Source: JAGVSZ01 sp963716855 (lineage in GTDB: Bacteria > Pseudomonadota > Gammaproteobacteria > Burkholderiales > SG8-39). Taken from it: a stretch of 64,000 nucleotides of DNA. Position 1 is the stretch's first letter. Each line of letters starts with the position of its first letter. A program made the translations under genes and the position numbers. The DNA lies in contig CAVQUV010000023.1 in assembly GCA_963716855.1 (NCBI GenBank), positions 62,001-126,000 on the forward strand, in the 5' to 3' direction. Below the pieces are notes generated by a model. It saw only the letters and a list, made by a program, of their open reading frames with translations, had not been told where the DNA came from and did not search any database. Below are positions 24,836-33,352 of this stretch, in pieces.

Positions 24836-27529
24836 ATGACACGCGTCTCGGGTCCGACCCTTTCTCCCGACGTCCTCGGCGGCGCGCCCGAGGCGCTCGT
24901 CCAGACCGCGCTGATCGCGGGGGGCATCGGATTGTGGGAGTGGCACGTCGGCTCGGGTAGCCTGGCGCTCTCGCCGCATCTCGAGACGCTGCTCGGCTAC
25001 CCCACCGGGGGGTTCGACGGCACGGCGGAGACGTTTCTCCAGCGGCTCGTGCTCGCCGACCGCGTCCGGGTCGAGGAGGCGATCGCCGCCGCCGCGGCGG
25101 ACGGCAACGAGACCGACCTGGAACTGCGCGTCGTCGATCTGACCGGCGTCGCGCGCTGGTTCTCCGCCAAAGGCCGCGTCCTGCGCGACGCTGCGGGCAA
25201 GGCGGTCCGCATCGTCGGGACGATGCAGGAGGTTCCGGCGACGGTCATCGCCGAGCGCCGCATGCGCCGGCAGCAGGCCGGGCTGCTGCGCCTGCTGGCC
25301 GAGGAACGCATCACGCAGCTTCCGCTCGACGAGGCGTTCCGGCTGATCACCGAAGTCGCCGGACGGACGCTCGAGGTCGAGCGCACCAGCGTCTGGCTGT
25401 TCACGCCCGAGCACACCCACATCCGCTGCCACAAACTCTATCGCCGCAGCCTCCAGCAGCACATGGCGGGCGCGACGCTGGAGGCCGCCGCGTACCCCGC
25501 GTACTTCCGCGCGCTCGAGTCCGGCCGCGCCATCGCGGCGGCGGACGCGCACCGCGATGCGCGCACCGCAGAGCTCGGTGCCGACTATCTCGTGCCGCTC
25601 GGCGTCGGCGCGATGCTCGAGGCCCCGGTACGCCACGACGGTCGCCTCGTGGGAGTCGTGTGCCACGAACACGTCGGCCCGCCGCGGCAGTGGCTGCTCG
25701 ACGAGAAGGTTTTCGCCGCCTCGGTCGCCGACGTGGTCGCGACGGCACTCGACGCCGATGCGCGTCGGGAACTCACCGACCGGCTCGTGAGGAGCGAAGA
25801 GCGCTACCGCACCTTCGTGAACCTGTCCACCGAGGGTATCCTCCGGGTCGAGATCTCCCCGCCGGTCGCGACTGACACACCGGTCGAGGAACAGGTCGCA
25901 CACATTCGTCGGCACGGCACGGTCGCCGAGGCGAACCCGGCGGTCGCCCGGCTGATCGGCGCCGCCTCGCCCGACCGGCTGATCGGTCGCACCATCGAGT
26001 CGCTGATCCGTCCCGATGCCGCCGAGAAGCTGCTCACCGAGTGGATCCGCGCCGGCTACCGCTTCAGCGAGCACGAGGTCGACGTGCTCGACATCGAGGG
26101 CCAGCCGCTGTGGCTGCTCGGATCGATGATCGCGGTCGCGTCCGACGGCCACCTGGTCGCGCTCTGGAGCACGTGGCGCAACATCACCCGCCGCAAGGAG
26201 GCGGTGCGGGCGCTCGAGTTCCAGGCGCGCCACGATCCGCTCACCGGGCTCCCGAACCGCAAGTGGCTCGCCGAGCGGCTGGACACGTCCGCCGAGGAGG
26301 CGCGCCTCGCGGGCGACGGCTTCGCGCTGATGATGATGGACCTCGATCACTTCAAGGAAATCAACGATGCGCTCGGGCACTTCGCCGGCGACCAGCTCCT
26401 CAAGCTGATCGGCCCGCGGCTCGCGCCGCTGCTCGCCGCGCGCGGCGGTGAGCTCGCGCGGCTGGGCGGCGACGAGTTCGCCGTTATCGTTCGCGGCTGC
26501 CGCGACCCGCGGGCCGCGCTGGCGGTGGCGAACGAGATGATCGCGTGCCTGCGCACGCCGTTCGAGGTCGGGATGCTCAAGCTCGGGATCGACGCCTCGG
26601 TCGGCGCGGCGATCGCGCCGGCGCACGGCTTCGACGCCTCGACGCTGATGCGCTACGCCGACGTCGCGATGTACGAGGCGAAGCGCAAGGGCCTGCACGC
26701 GGCGGTCTACGACCCCGCCCTCGACCGCTACTCGCCGCGGCGGCTCGCGCTCGCCAACGCGCTCGGGGAGGCGGTCCGCGCCGGGCACATCCACGTCGAG
26801 TACCAGCCGCTCGCGCGGCTTGCCGACCGGTCGGTGGAATGCGTCGAAGCACTCGTGCGCTGGCGGCATCCGGAGTACGGGGACGTCGCACCTGACGAGT
26901 TCATCCCGCTCGCCGAGATGGGCGACCACATTCGCAGCCTTACGCTGAAAGTGCTCGGCGATGCCGCGAGCCAGTGGAACGCCTGGCGCGGGCGCGCCCT
27001 CGGGCTCCGGATCGCGGTCAATCTGTCGACGCGCGTCCTGATCGACCAGGGATTCGTCGCCGAGACCCGCGGCATCCTCGAGGACCACGGCGTGCCCGGT
27101 GACGCGCTCGTCTTCGAGATCACCGAGAGCGCGATGCTCATCGACCCGACGCGCGCGCTCGAGACGATCGAGCGACTGCACGCGCTCGGGATCGGGTTCA
27201 GCGTGGACGACTTCGGGATGGGGTTCTCGTCGCTCGCCTACCTCAAGCAGCTGCCGATCGAGAGCCTGAAGATCGACCGCTCGTTCGTCGCCGGCATGAC
27301 GACGAACGTCCGCGACGCCTCGATCGTGCGCTCGACCATCAATCTCGCCCACGACCTGGGCCTGAAGGTCGTCGCCGAAGGCGTGGAAACCGGGGATGCC
27401 CTCGCGATGGTCACGCGGCTCGGCTGCGACGAGGCGCAGGGCTACTTCATCGCCCGCCCGCAGGGCGGTGCGGCGCTCGCGGAGTGGCTCGAGCGGGGGG
27501 GCTGGGGCACCGGTCCCGCGCCGCTCTGA
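24836..27529 (+). CDS. PAS/GAF sensor with GGDEF and EAL domains (cyclic-di-GMP turnover)
   Basis: 897 residues, no membrane helix seen, so cytoplasmic. Order: PAS-like domain (about 20-140, GLWEWHVGSGSLALSPHLETL), GAF-like domain (about 155-310, VERTSVWLF), second PAS (about 320-455), GGDEF (about 460-625) and EAL (about 635-890). GGDEF is intact in LARLGGDEFAVIV, and EAL keeps EALVRW, NLSTR, EITES, DDFGMGFSS, KIDRSFV and EGVE, so both synthase and phosphodiesterase residues are present. It makes or degrades c-di-GMP in response to an unknown small ligand. Start ATG 24836. It stands alone; the acyl-CoA ligase downstream has its own promoter. Confidence 0.94.
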   Translation: MTRVSGPTLSPDVLGGAPEALVQTALIAGGIGLWEWHVGSGSLALSPHLETLLGYPTGGFDGTAETFLQRLVLADRVRVEEAIAAAAADGNETDLELRVVDLTGVARWFSAKGRVLRDAAGKAVRIVGTMQEVPATVIAERRMRRQQAGLLRLLAEERITQLPLDEAFRLITEVAGRTLEVERTSVWLFTPEHTHIRCHKLYRRSLQQHMAGATLEAAAYPAYFRALESGRAIAAADAHRDARTAELGADYLVPLGVGAMLEAPVRHDGRLVGVVCHEHVGPPRQWLLDEKVFAASVADVVATALDADARRELTDRLVRSEERYRTFVNLSTEGILRVEISPPVATDTPVEEQVAHIRRHGTVAEANPAVARLIGAASPDRLIGRTIESLIRPDAAEKLLTEWIRAGYRFSEHEVDVLDIEGQPLWLLGSMIAVASDGHLVALWSTWRNITRRKEAVRALEFQARHDPLTGLPNRKWLAERLDTSAEEARLAGDGFALMMMDLDHFKEINDALGHFAGDQLLKLIGPRLAPLLAARGGELARLGGDEFAVIVRGCRDPRAALAVANEMIACLRTPFEVGMLKLGIDASVGAAIAPAHGFDASTLMRYADVAMYEAKRKGLHAAVYDPALDRYSPRRLALANALGEAVRAGHIHVEYQPLARLADRSVECVEALVRWRHPEYGDVAPDEFIPLAEMGDHIRSLTLKVLGDAASQWNAWRGRALGLRIAVNLSTRVLIDQGFVAETRGILEDHGVPGDALVFEITESAMLIDPTRALETIERLHALGIGFSVDDFGMGFSSLAYLKQLPIESLKIDRSFVAGMTTNVRDASIVRSTINLAHDLGLKVVAEGVETGDALAMVTRLGCDEAQGYFIARPQGGAALAEWLERGGWGTGPAPL

Positions 27530-27560
27530 GCCGGTCGGCGGATCAGCCGGGGAGCGACTG

Positions 27561-27590
27561 TTGACACGACTCCCGCCCCGCGGGTAACTT
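27561..27590 (+). promoter_or_regulatory. Sigma-70 promoter of the AlkK-like ligase
   Basis: TTGACA at 27561-27566 matches the -35 consensus; 18 bases later TAACTT at 27585-27590 is an acceptable -10. The ligase ATG is at 27625, giving a leader of about 28 bases. Confidence 0.65.
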
Positions 27591-27624
27591 GCCCGCCCAC
27601 CCCGGCCACCGATCGAGGACTCCC

Positions 27625-29253
27625 ATGCTGCGCGGCCTGATGATGGATATGCCGCTTCTGATCTCGTCGCTGATCGTGCACGCCGAGCGCTGCCACGGGG
27701 ACACCGAGATCGTCTCGCGCTCGGTGGAGGGCCCCCTCCATCGTTACACCTATGCCGATGCGCACAAGCGCGCGCGCCAGGTCGCCCAGGCGCTCGGGCG
27801 GCTCGGCGTGAAGCAGGGTGACCGGATCGGCACGCTCGCCTGGAACGGATACCGCCACCTCGAGCTTTACTACGGCGTTTCGGGCATGGGGGCGGTGATC
27901 CACACGGTCAACCCGCGGCTCTTTCCCGAGCAGATCGTGTACATCGTCAACCACGCCGAGGATGCGTACGTGTTCTTCGACCTCACGTTCGCACCGATCG
28001 TCGAAAAGCTCGCGCCGCAGTGCCCGGGGGTGAAGGGCTGGGTCGCAATGACCGACCGCGCCCACATGCCGCAGATCCCCGTGCCGAACCTGCTGTGCTA
28101 CGAGGAGCTGATCGCGCGGGAGAGCGGCGCCTACGAGTGGCCGCGGCTCGACGAGTGGACCGCCTCGGGGCTCTGCTACACCTCGGGCACGACCGGCAAC
28201 CCGAAAGGCGTGCTCTACGCGCACCGCTCGACCGTGATCCACGCGTACGGGGCGTCGCTGCCGGACGTCTTCGCGGCTTCGGCGCGCGAGACGATCCTGC
28301 CGGTGGTGCCGATGTTCCACGTCAATGCCTGGGGCATCCCGTATCTCGCCACGCTCAACGGCTGCAAGCTGGTCTTCCCCGGCGCCGCGCTCGACGGCAA
28401 GAGCCTGTACGAGCTGTTCGAGGCGGAGCGGGTCACCGTCACCGCCGGCGTGCCGACCGTCTGGCTCGGCCTGCTCACCTATATGAAGAGCAGCGGCCTC
28501 AAGTTCTCCACGCTCCGCCGCGCCATCGTCGGCGGCTCGGCGGCGCCGCCGGCGATGATCAGGCAGTTCGACGACGAGTTCGGGGTCGATTGCCAGCACG
28601 CCTGGGGAATGACCGAGATGAGCCCGCTCGGCACGCTGATCACCCTGAAGACCAAGCACGCCGCTCTGCCCGAGCAGCAGCAGTTCGAGCTGCGGTGCAA
28701 GCAGGGCCGCACCATCTACGGCGTCGAGATGAAGATCGTCGACGGCGAGGGCAGGGAACTGCCGCGCGACGGGAAGGCGTTCGGCGACCTGCTGGTGCGC
28801 GGGCCGTGGATCACGAACGGCTACTTCAAGGATGACGGCGGCAGCCCGCTGCGCGACGGGTGGTTCCCGACCGGCGACGTCGCCACTATCGACGCCGACG
28901 GCTTCATGCAGATCACCGACCGCTCGAAGGACGTGATCAAGTCCGGCGGCGAGTGGATCAGCTCGATCGACCTCGAGAACGTCGCGGTCGCGCATCCGGC
29001 GATCGCCGAGGCCGCGGTGATCGGCGTGCACCATCCCAAGTGGGACGAGCGCCCGATCGTCGTCGCCGTGAAGAAGCAGGGCGCCGAGGTGACGCGCGCG
29101 GAAATGCTGAAGTTCTACGAGGGCAAGGTCGCGAAGTGGATGATCCCGGACGACGTCGTGTTCGTCGCCGAGCTGCCGCACACCGCGACGGGCAAGCTGT
29201 CGAAGCTCACGCTGCGGGAGCGGATGAAGGACTACAAGCTGCCGGCGGCGTAG
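27625..29253 (+). CDS. Fatty-acid (medium/long-chain) acyl-CoA ligase, AlkK-like
   Basis: 542 residues. Adenylate-forming enzyme: P-loop YTSGTTGNPKGVLYAHRS (about 183-200), AWGMTEMSPLG (A5 motif), GDVATIDADGFMQITDRSKD (A7-A8 region) and the C-terminal catalytic lysine in TATGKLSKL. It activates a carboxylic acid to acyl-AMP and then acyl-CoA. The N-terminus MLRGLMMDMPLLISSLIVHA is typical of AlkK/FadD3-type ligases. An upstream in-frame start at 27589 falls inside the promoter, so ATG 27625 was chosen. Confidence 0.92.
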   Translation: MLRGLMMDMPLLISSLIVHAERCHGDTEIVSRSVEGPLHRYTYADAHKRARQVAQALGRLGVKQGDRIGTLAWNGYRHLELYYGVSGMGAVIHTVNPRLFPEQIVYIVNHAEDAYVFFDLTFAPIVEKLAPQCPGVKGWVAMTDRAHMPQIPVPNLLCYEELIARESGAYEWPRLDEWTASGLCYTSGTTGNPKGVLYAHRSTVIHAYGASLPDVFAASARETILPVVPMFHVNAWGIPYLATLNGCKLVFPGAALDGKSLYELFEAERVTVTAGVPTVWLGLLTYMKSSGLKFSTLRRAIVGGSAAPPAMIRQFDDEFGVDCQHAWGMTEMSPLGTLITLKTKHAALPEQQQFELRCKQGRTIYGVEMKIVDGEGRELPRDGKAFGDLLVRGPWITNGYFKDDGGSPLRDGWFPTGDVATIDADGFMQITDRSKDVIKSGGEWISSIDLENVAVAHPAIAEAAVIGVHHPKWDERPIVVAVKKQGAEVTRAEMLKFYEGKVAKWMIPDDVVFVAELPHTATGKLSKLTLRERMKDYKLPAA

Positions 29254-29259
29254 TCCCCG

Positions 29260-29751
29260 TCACTTCGGCGGGGCGGGGAACTGCACGAAGGGCGGCGCGG
29301 GCTCCTTGTCCGGCGGAACGTACGCGGGCGCGGGCTCGCCCGCGGGCCCGACGTGCTTGAGGTAGCGGTAGATCGCCTTGACGTCGCCGTCGCTCATGTC
29401 CCGCAGGTTGAACCAGGGCATCGGCGGGCGCAGCTCGCTGCGCGCACGCTTCATCCACTGCGCCTCGGTCATGCTCTGTGCGACGAGTCTCAGGTTGGCG
29501 GGGTAGGTCGTGCCCCAGGGGCCGCGCCAGCCGAGCTTGTCGCCCGTGAGCCACAGCTTCTCCTCGACCTTGCCGTTCGACGGCGCATAGCCGGCCGTGT
29601 GGCAGTCGTTGCAGCCGGCGATCTGCACGAGGTAGCGCCCGCGCTGCGCGTCCGCGGACATCTTCTTCTCGCCCTTCTGCTGGGCCCATGCGGACGCGCT
29701 AACGGCACCGACTGCCGTTGCAAGGCAGGCAACTATCCAGCTGCTTCTCAT
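29260..29751 (-). CDS. Periplasmic monohaem c-type cytochrome
   Basis: 163 residues. Signal peptide to about residue 23 (ACLATAVGAVSASAWAQQ), haem attachment motif CNDCH near residue 47 (AGCNDCHTAGYAP) and a likely Met ligand in RPPMPWFNLRDMSDGDVKAI, a familiar C-terminal pattern of diheme/monoheme class I cytochromes associated with dehydrogenases. ATG 29751 follows AGGAGG. Convergent with the acyl-CoA ligase (six-base gap). Proline-rich C-terminus. The electron partner is not evident nearby. Confidence 0.88.
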   Translation of the reverse strand: MRSSWIVACLATAVGAVSASAWAQQKGEKKMSADAQRGRYLVQIAGCNDCHTAGYAPSNGKVEEKLWLTGDKLGWRGPWGTTYPANLRLVAQSMTEAQWMKRARSELRPPMPWFNLRDMSDGDVKAIYRYLKHVGPAGEPAPAYVPPDKEPAPPFVQFPAPPK

Positions 29752-29819
29752 CGTCTCGATCCTCCTGATTGCGGTGGACCGGGCGCCGCTTGTGTGGCGG
29801 CGCTCCGGCGGGGTGGTGC

Positions 29820-30320
29820 TTAACCGGGGCTCGTCGCCCGCTCGCGCTTCGTGCTCTGCCACTGGTCGAGCTTCGTCCGGGCGCCGTTCGTGGCCGGATC
29901 CATCTCGCGATCGTGATTCGACCGCTTCGCGGTCAGCTCGATGACATAGCCGTTCGGATCGCGGAAGTAGATCGAATCGATGAAGCGGTGGTCGGAGATC
30001 CCGCGCACCTCGATGCCGGCGCCCTTCCCCTTCGCCATCATCGGCTCGAGCACGGCCCGCTCGACCTCGAGCGCGATGTGCAGGTCGTAGTCGTGCTGCT
30101 GCTTGAACTCGAACGCCATGTCCGGCGCCTCGAAGAAGGCGAGGTACGAGCCGTCGTCGAGGCGATAGAACGTGTGCAGGGTATCGGTGTTGCGGCCGCT
30201 CTTCGATTCCTTGATCCACAGCGTGCCGGCGAGCGGCAGGCCGAGGAAGTCCTCGTAGAACTTGCGCGTCTCCTCCGAGTCGCGGCAGCGATAGGCGTTG
30301 TGATGCAGTCCCTTGATCAT
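29820..30320 (-). CDS. VOC-family (glyoxalase/dioxygenase superfamily) protein
   Basis: 166 residues. Two beta-alpha-beta-beta-beta units of the vicinal-oxygen-chelate fold: MIKGLHHNAYRCRDSEET...FYEDFLGLPL (metal His near residue 6) and HIALEVERAVLEPMM...GISDHRFIDSIYFRDPNGYVIELT (His and Glu ligands in the second unit). Possible activities are glyoxalase, ring-cleavage dioxygenase or resistance protein. Start ATG 30320 after GGAG. It is preceded on the same strand by the GST gene, with two strong hairpins between, so it is probably transcribed separately. Confidence 0.87.
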   Translation of the reverse strand: MIKGLHHNAYRCRDSEETRKFYEDFLGLPLAGTLWIKESKSGRNTDTLHTFYRLDDGSYLAFFEAPDMAFEFKQQHDYDLHIALEVERAVLEPMMAKGKGAGIEVRGISDHRFIDSIYFRDPNGYVIELTAKRSNHDREMDPATNGARTKLDQWQSTKRERATSPG

Positions 30321-30343
30321 GGCGGCACTCCTGGTCTTCACGA

Positions 30344-30367
30344 CACGAGGGGCCACACCCCCTCGTG
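30344..30367. repeat. Palindrome with a CACGAGGGG stem, copy 1
   Basis: CACGAGGGG (30344-30352) pairs with CCCCTCGTG (30359-30367), loop six bases. On the minus strand it reads GGAGCACGAGGGGG, the same 14 bases found at the palindrome near 52018, so this looks like a dispersed palindromic element. Confidence 0.55.
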
Positions 30368-30381
30368 CTCCTCAAGCCCAC

Positions 30382-30410
30382 GAAACCCGCTGCCCTCGGC
30401 AGCGGGTTTC
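30382..30410 (-). terminator. Strong hairpin terminator after the leftward GST
   Basis: GAAACCCGCTGCC (30382-30394) and GGCAGCGGGTTTC (30398-30410) form a perfect 13-bp stem with a 3-base loop, starting three bases after the GST stop codon. On the minus strand the stem ends in GGGTTTC, giving a short T stretch. Confidence 0.75.
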
Positions 30411-30413
30411 ACC

Positions 30414-31088
30414 TTAGATTGCGACGAACGGCGTGTCTTTGATCGACCCGGCGAAGCCGTGGAAGACCTCGTGCACCTTCGGCCAGCTCTTGAGCCGCTT
30501 CATGTTTCCGAGCCAGCGCTCGACGTTCGGGTAAGGCGAGAAGTTGCAGCGGATCAGCTCACCGAGGCCGATCATCTCTGCGCCGAGGTAATCGGCAATG
30601 GTGATCTTGTCGCCGCACAGGTACGCCTTCTTCGGGCCGATCAGGCTCTGGTCGAGGATCTTCAGCCAGCCCTGCGACTTCTCCTTGGCCCACGCGAGCG
30701 TCGACGCCTGCGCCTCGTCGCTGCGCCGCTTGTGGGTCGGGAACGCCTGCGGGTAGACCAGGCCGTAGGCGAAGTCGCGGTACAGGTTGGTGTTGATCCA
30801 GTCCATCATCTCGTTGACCCGTGCGCGCTCGCGCAGGTCCTTCGGGTAGGACGCCGAGCCCTTCTTGTCGGCGAGGTACTTGAGGATCGACGAGCACTCG
30901 GTGAGCCGGAAGTCGCCGTCCTCGAGCATCGGGACGAGGCAGCTCGGGTTCATCGTCGAGTAGGGCGGCTTCATGTGCTCGCCGGTGAAGAGATCGACGA
31001 CCTGGAACTCGATTTCGGGCGCTTCTTCCCCGGCATAGAGCATCACGATGCGGCTGGTGGTCGAAGCGGGGTGGTAGTAGGCCTTCAT
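30414..31088 (-). CDS. Glutathione S-transferase family protein
   Basis: 224 residues. Thioredoxin-like N-terminal domain (MKAYYHPASTTSRIVMLYAG; NPSCLVPMLEDGDFRLTECSSIL with cis-Pro and the Glu-Ser glutathione contact) and a helical C-terminal domain with DKITIADYLGAEM (folding motif). ATG 31088 follows AGGAGGACACC. It is not closely similar to the GST at 6781 and is likely of the theta/zeta-like catabolic kind. Divergent from the enoyl-CoA hydratase gene with about 95 bases between starts. Confidence 0.9.
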   Translation of the reverse strand: MKAYYHPASTTSRIVMLYAGEEAPEIEFQVVDLFTGEHMKPPYSTMNPSCLVPMLEDGDFRLTECSSILKYLADKKGSASYPKDLRERARVNEMMDWINTNLYRDFAYGLVYPQAFPTHKRRSDEAQASTLAWAKEKSQGWLKILDQSLIGPKKAYLCGDKITIADYLGAEMIGLGELIRCNFSPYPNVERWLGNMKRLKSWPKVHEVFHGFAGSIKDTPFVAI

Positions 31089-31182
31089 GAGGTGTCCTCC
31101 TGGAGAGTGCGTGCGGCGCACGGCTGCTGCGCGGGCAGTTTATCATCGCAGCCCCCTCGACCGATCACCGGACCCCGCAACG

Positions 31183-31950
31183 ATGAGCCTCGTCCTCAGC
31201 GCACGCGAAGGCGCCGTCCAGCGCATCCAGATCAACCGCCCCGAGAAGAAGAATGCGCTGACCGCGGAAATGTATGCCGCGATCGCGCAGGCGATCAAGG
31301 CTGCCGACGCCGACGCCGGCGTGCGCGTCGTGCTGATCCACGGCGCCGGCGACGCGTTCACCGCCGGCAACGACCTGCAGGACTTTCTCGCCAATCCGCC
31401 GCGCACCCCGGATGCGCCGGTCGTCCGGTTCCTCGACGCCGTGAGCCACGCCGAGAAGCCGCTCGTCGCGGCGGTGAGCGGCGTCGCAGTCGGCGTGGGC
31501 ACGACGATGCTGCTGCACTGCGATCTCGTCTACGCGGCCGAAGGCACGAAGTTCGCGCTGCCGTTCGTCAACCTCGGGCTGTGCCCCGAGGCGGCCTCCA
31601 GCTTCCTGCTGCCTGCGATCGTCGGGTATCAGCGCGCGGCCGAGCTGCTCCTCCTCGGCGAGACGTTCGACGCGGCGCAGGCATACAAGATTGGCATCGT
31701 CACCGAGGTCGTGCCCGCGGAGATCCTGATGATGCGCGCAGGCGAGGCGGCGACCAGGCTCGCCGAAAAGCCGGCCGCGTCGGTGCGCATCACCAAGCGG
31801 CTCATGAAACGCGCCTGGATGCCGGCCATCGACGCGGCGCTGGCGGAGGAGCTCCGCAATTTCGGCGAGCGCCTCGGCTCGCCGGAGGCGAAGGAGGCGT
31901 TCAGCGCGTTCCTCGAGAAGCGCAAGCCGGATTTCACCCGGTTCGGCTGA
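31183..31950 (+). CDS. Enoyl-CoA hydratase/isomerase family protein
   Basis: 255 residues, crotonase fold. NRPEKKNALTAEMY, oxyanion-hole segments AFTAGNDLQDF (about 61-71) and SGVAVGVGTTMLLHCDLVYA, and LGLCPEAASSFLLPA, where the Glu of CPEA replaces the usual PE..G..P pattern; the first hydratase glutamate position is not occupied by Glu, so isomerase or other crotonase chemistry is possible. First of a rightward series with an SDR, a DUF4124 protein and a hydrolase. Confidence 0.9.
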   Translation: MSLVLSAREGAVQRIQINRPEKKNALTAEMYAAIAQAIKAADADAGVRVVLIHGAGDAFTAGNDLQDFLANPPRTPDAPVVRFLDAVSHAEKPLVAAVSGVAVGVGTTMLLHCDLVYAAEGTKFALPFVNLGLCPEAASSFLLPAIVGYQRAAELLLLGETFDAAQAYKIGIVTEVVPAEILMMRAGEAATRLAEKPAASVRITKRLMKRAWMPAIDAALAEELRNFGERLGSPEAKEAFSAFLEKRKPDFTRFG

Positions 31951-31975
31951 CCCATTGCTAAGACAGGAGAACTCC

Positions 31976-32806
31976 ATGAGCCTCAAAGGCAAGACGCTCT
32001 TCATCACCGGCGCGTCGCGCGGCATCGGCCTCGCGATCGCGAAGCGTGCGGCCCAGGATGGGGCGAACGTCGCCGTCGTGGCCAAGACCGAGCAGCCGAA
32101 CCCGAAGCTGCCCGGCACGATCTACACCGCAGCCGAGGAGATCGCTCAGGCGGGCGGCCAGGCGCTGCCGATCCCGTGCGACATCCGCGACGAGGCCGGC
32201 GTCGCCGCCGCCGCGAAACGGTGCGCCGAGCACTTCGGCGGCATCGACATCCTCGTCAACAACGCGAGCGCGATCAGCCTCACGCCCACGCTCGAGACGC
32301 CGATGAAGCGCTTCGACCTCATGTTCGGCGTGAACGTGCGCGGCACCTACTGCGTGTCGCAGGCGTGCATCCCGTTCCTGAAGCAGGCGGCGCAGGCCGG
32401 TCGCAACCCGCACATCCTCAACCTTTCGCCGCCGCTCAACATGAATCCGCGCTGGTTCAAGAGCCACGTCGCCTACACGATGGCGAAGTACGGCATGAGC
32501 ATGTGCGTGCTCGGGATGGCGGAGGAGCTGCGCGCCGACGGCGTGGCGGTGAACGCGCTCTGGCCGCGTACCGTGATCGCGACCGCTGCGCTCGCGATGC
32601 TGCCCGGCATCGACCCGAAGCTCTGCCGCAAGCCCGAGATCCTCGCCGACACCGCGTACGCCATCTTCAACCGCGACGCGCGCAAGCACACCGGGCACTT
32701 CTACATCGACGAGCAGGTGCTCGCGGTGGAGGGCGTCGCGGACCTCGGGAAGTACGCCGTGATGCCCGGCAACACCAAGTTCCTGGTCGATCTGTTCCTG
32801 GATTGA
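31976..32806 (+). CDS. Short-chain dehydrogenase (HSDL2-like)
   Basis: 276 residues from ATG 31976 (AGGAG nine bases upstream). Cofactor motif FITGASRGIGLAIAKRAAQDG, NNASAISLTPT, catalytic Tyr-Lys in YTMAKYGMS (about 164-172) and a long C-terminal part NRDARKHTGHFYIDEQVLAVEG shared with hydroxysteroid dehydrogenase-like 2 proteins, which act on lipid-derived hydroxyacyl or keto groups. 25 bases after the enoyl-CoA hydratase gene, so probably co-transcribed. Confidence 0.9.
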   Translation: MSLKGKTLFITGASRGIGLAIAKRAAQDGANVAVVAKTEQPNPKLPGTIYTAAEEIAQAGGQALPIPCDIRDEAGVAAAAKRCAEHFGGIDILVNNASAISLTPTLETPMKRFDLMFGVNVRGTYCVSQACIPFLKQAAQAGRNPHILNLSPPLNMNPRWFKSHVAYTMAKYGMSMCVLGMAEELRADGVAVNALWPRTVIATAALAMLPGIDPKLCRKPEILADTAYAIFNRDARKHTGHFYIDEQVLAVEGVADLGKYAVMPGNTKFLVDLFLD

Positions 32807-32817
32807 GCGGGCGGGCG

Positions 32818-33348
32818 ATGCTGCGGCCGGTCCTGATCCTCGCGCTGGCGGCGCTCGCAGTGCCGGCGACGGCGCAGATGTATCGCTATCTCGACCCGGA
32901 GACGGGGCAGACCAAGCTCACCAACGTGCCGCCGCCGGGGACCAAGCCGGGCGCGGCGCAGCCCGCGCCCGCGACTGCGCAACCGGCGCCCGCCGCGTCG
33001 CCCGCCAAGCCCGCCGCCACGTTGCCGCCGCACGCGTTCGAGATGGACCGCCAGCGCACGCGCCTGCTCCAGCAGCTCGTGGCCGAGGCGCCCAACGTCG
33101 GCACCCCGGCGGGCAAGGAGCGGTACCTCGCGAGGCTCGGCGACGTCGTGAGCATCGAAGCCCGCCTCGACAAGATCGACCCTGGCGGGCGCAAGGCGCG
33201 CGCGGCCGAGCGCGATCGCGCCCTGGAGCAGTGCTCGGACGGCTTCGCGACGGCGCTCAAGGACCCGAACGCACAGCTCGAGTTCACGGGCGAGCTGCTG
33301 CGCTTCATGGGCGACCGCGTCGTGCAGTGCGCGCGCGGGGCTTGCTGA
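32818..33348 (+). CDS. DUF4124 domain protein (periplasmic)
   Basis: 176 residues. Signal peptide (LILALAALAVPATAQ), then the short DUF4124 motif MYRYLDPETGQTKLTNVPPP (about 20-39), an Ala/Pro-rich linker (40-70), and a helical C-terminal part with two Cys (ALEQCSDGFA and VVQCARGAC). The family is widespread in beta- and gammaproteobacteria and of unknown function. A second DUF4124 protein is at 37949-38443. It lies 11 bases after the SDR and four bases before the hydrolase, so in one transcript. Confidence 0.85.
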   Translation: MLRPVLILALAALAVPATAQMYRYLDPETGQTKLTNVPPPGTKPGAAQPAPATAQPAPAASPAKPAATLPPHAFEMDRQRTRLLQQLVAEAPNVGTPAGKERYLARLGDVVSIEARLDKIDPGGRKARAAERDRALEQCSDGFATALKDPNAQLEFTGELLRFMGDRVVQCARGAC

Positions 33349-33352
33349 AACG

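Noticed and set aside
24821..27352. Long leftward open frame antisense to the GGDEF/EAL gene
   Set aside because: Arg-rich shadow of a strongly conserved gene on the other strand.
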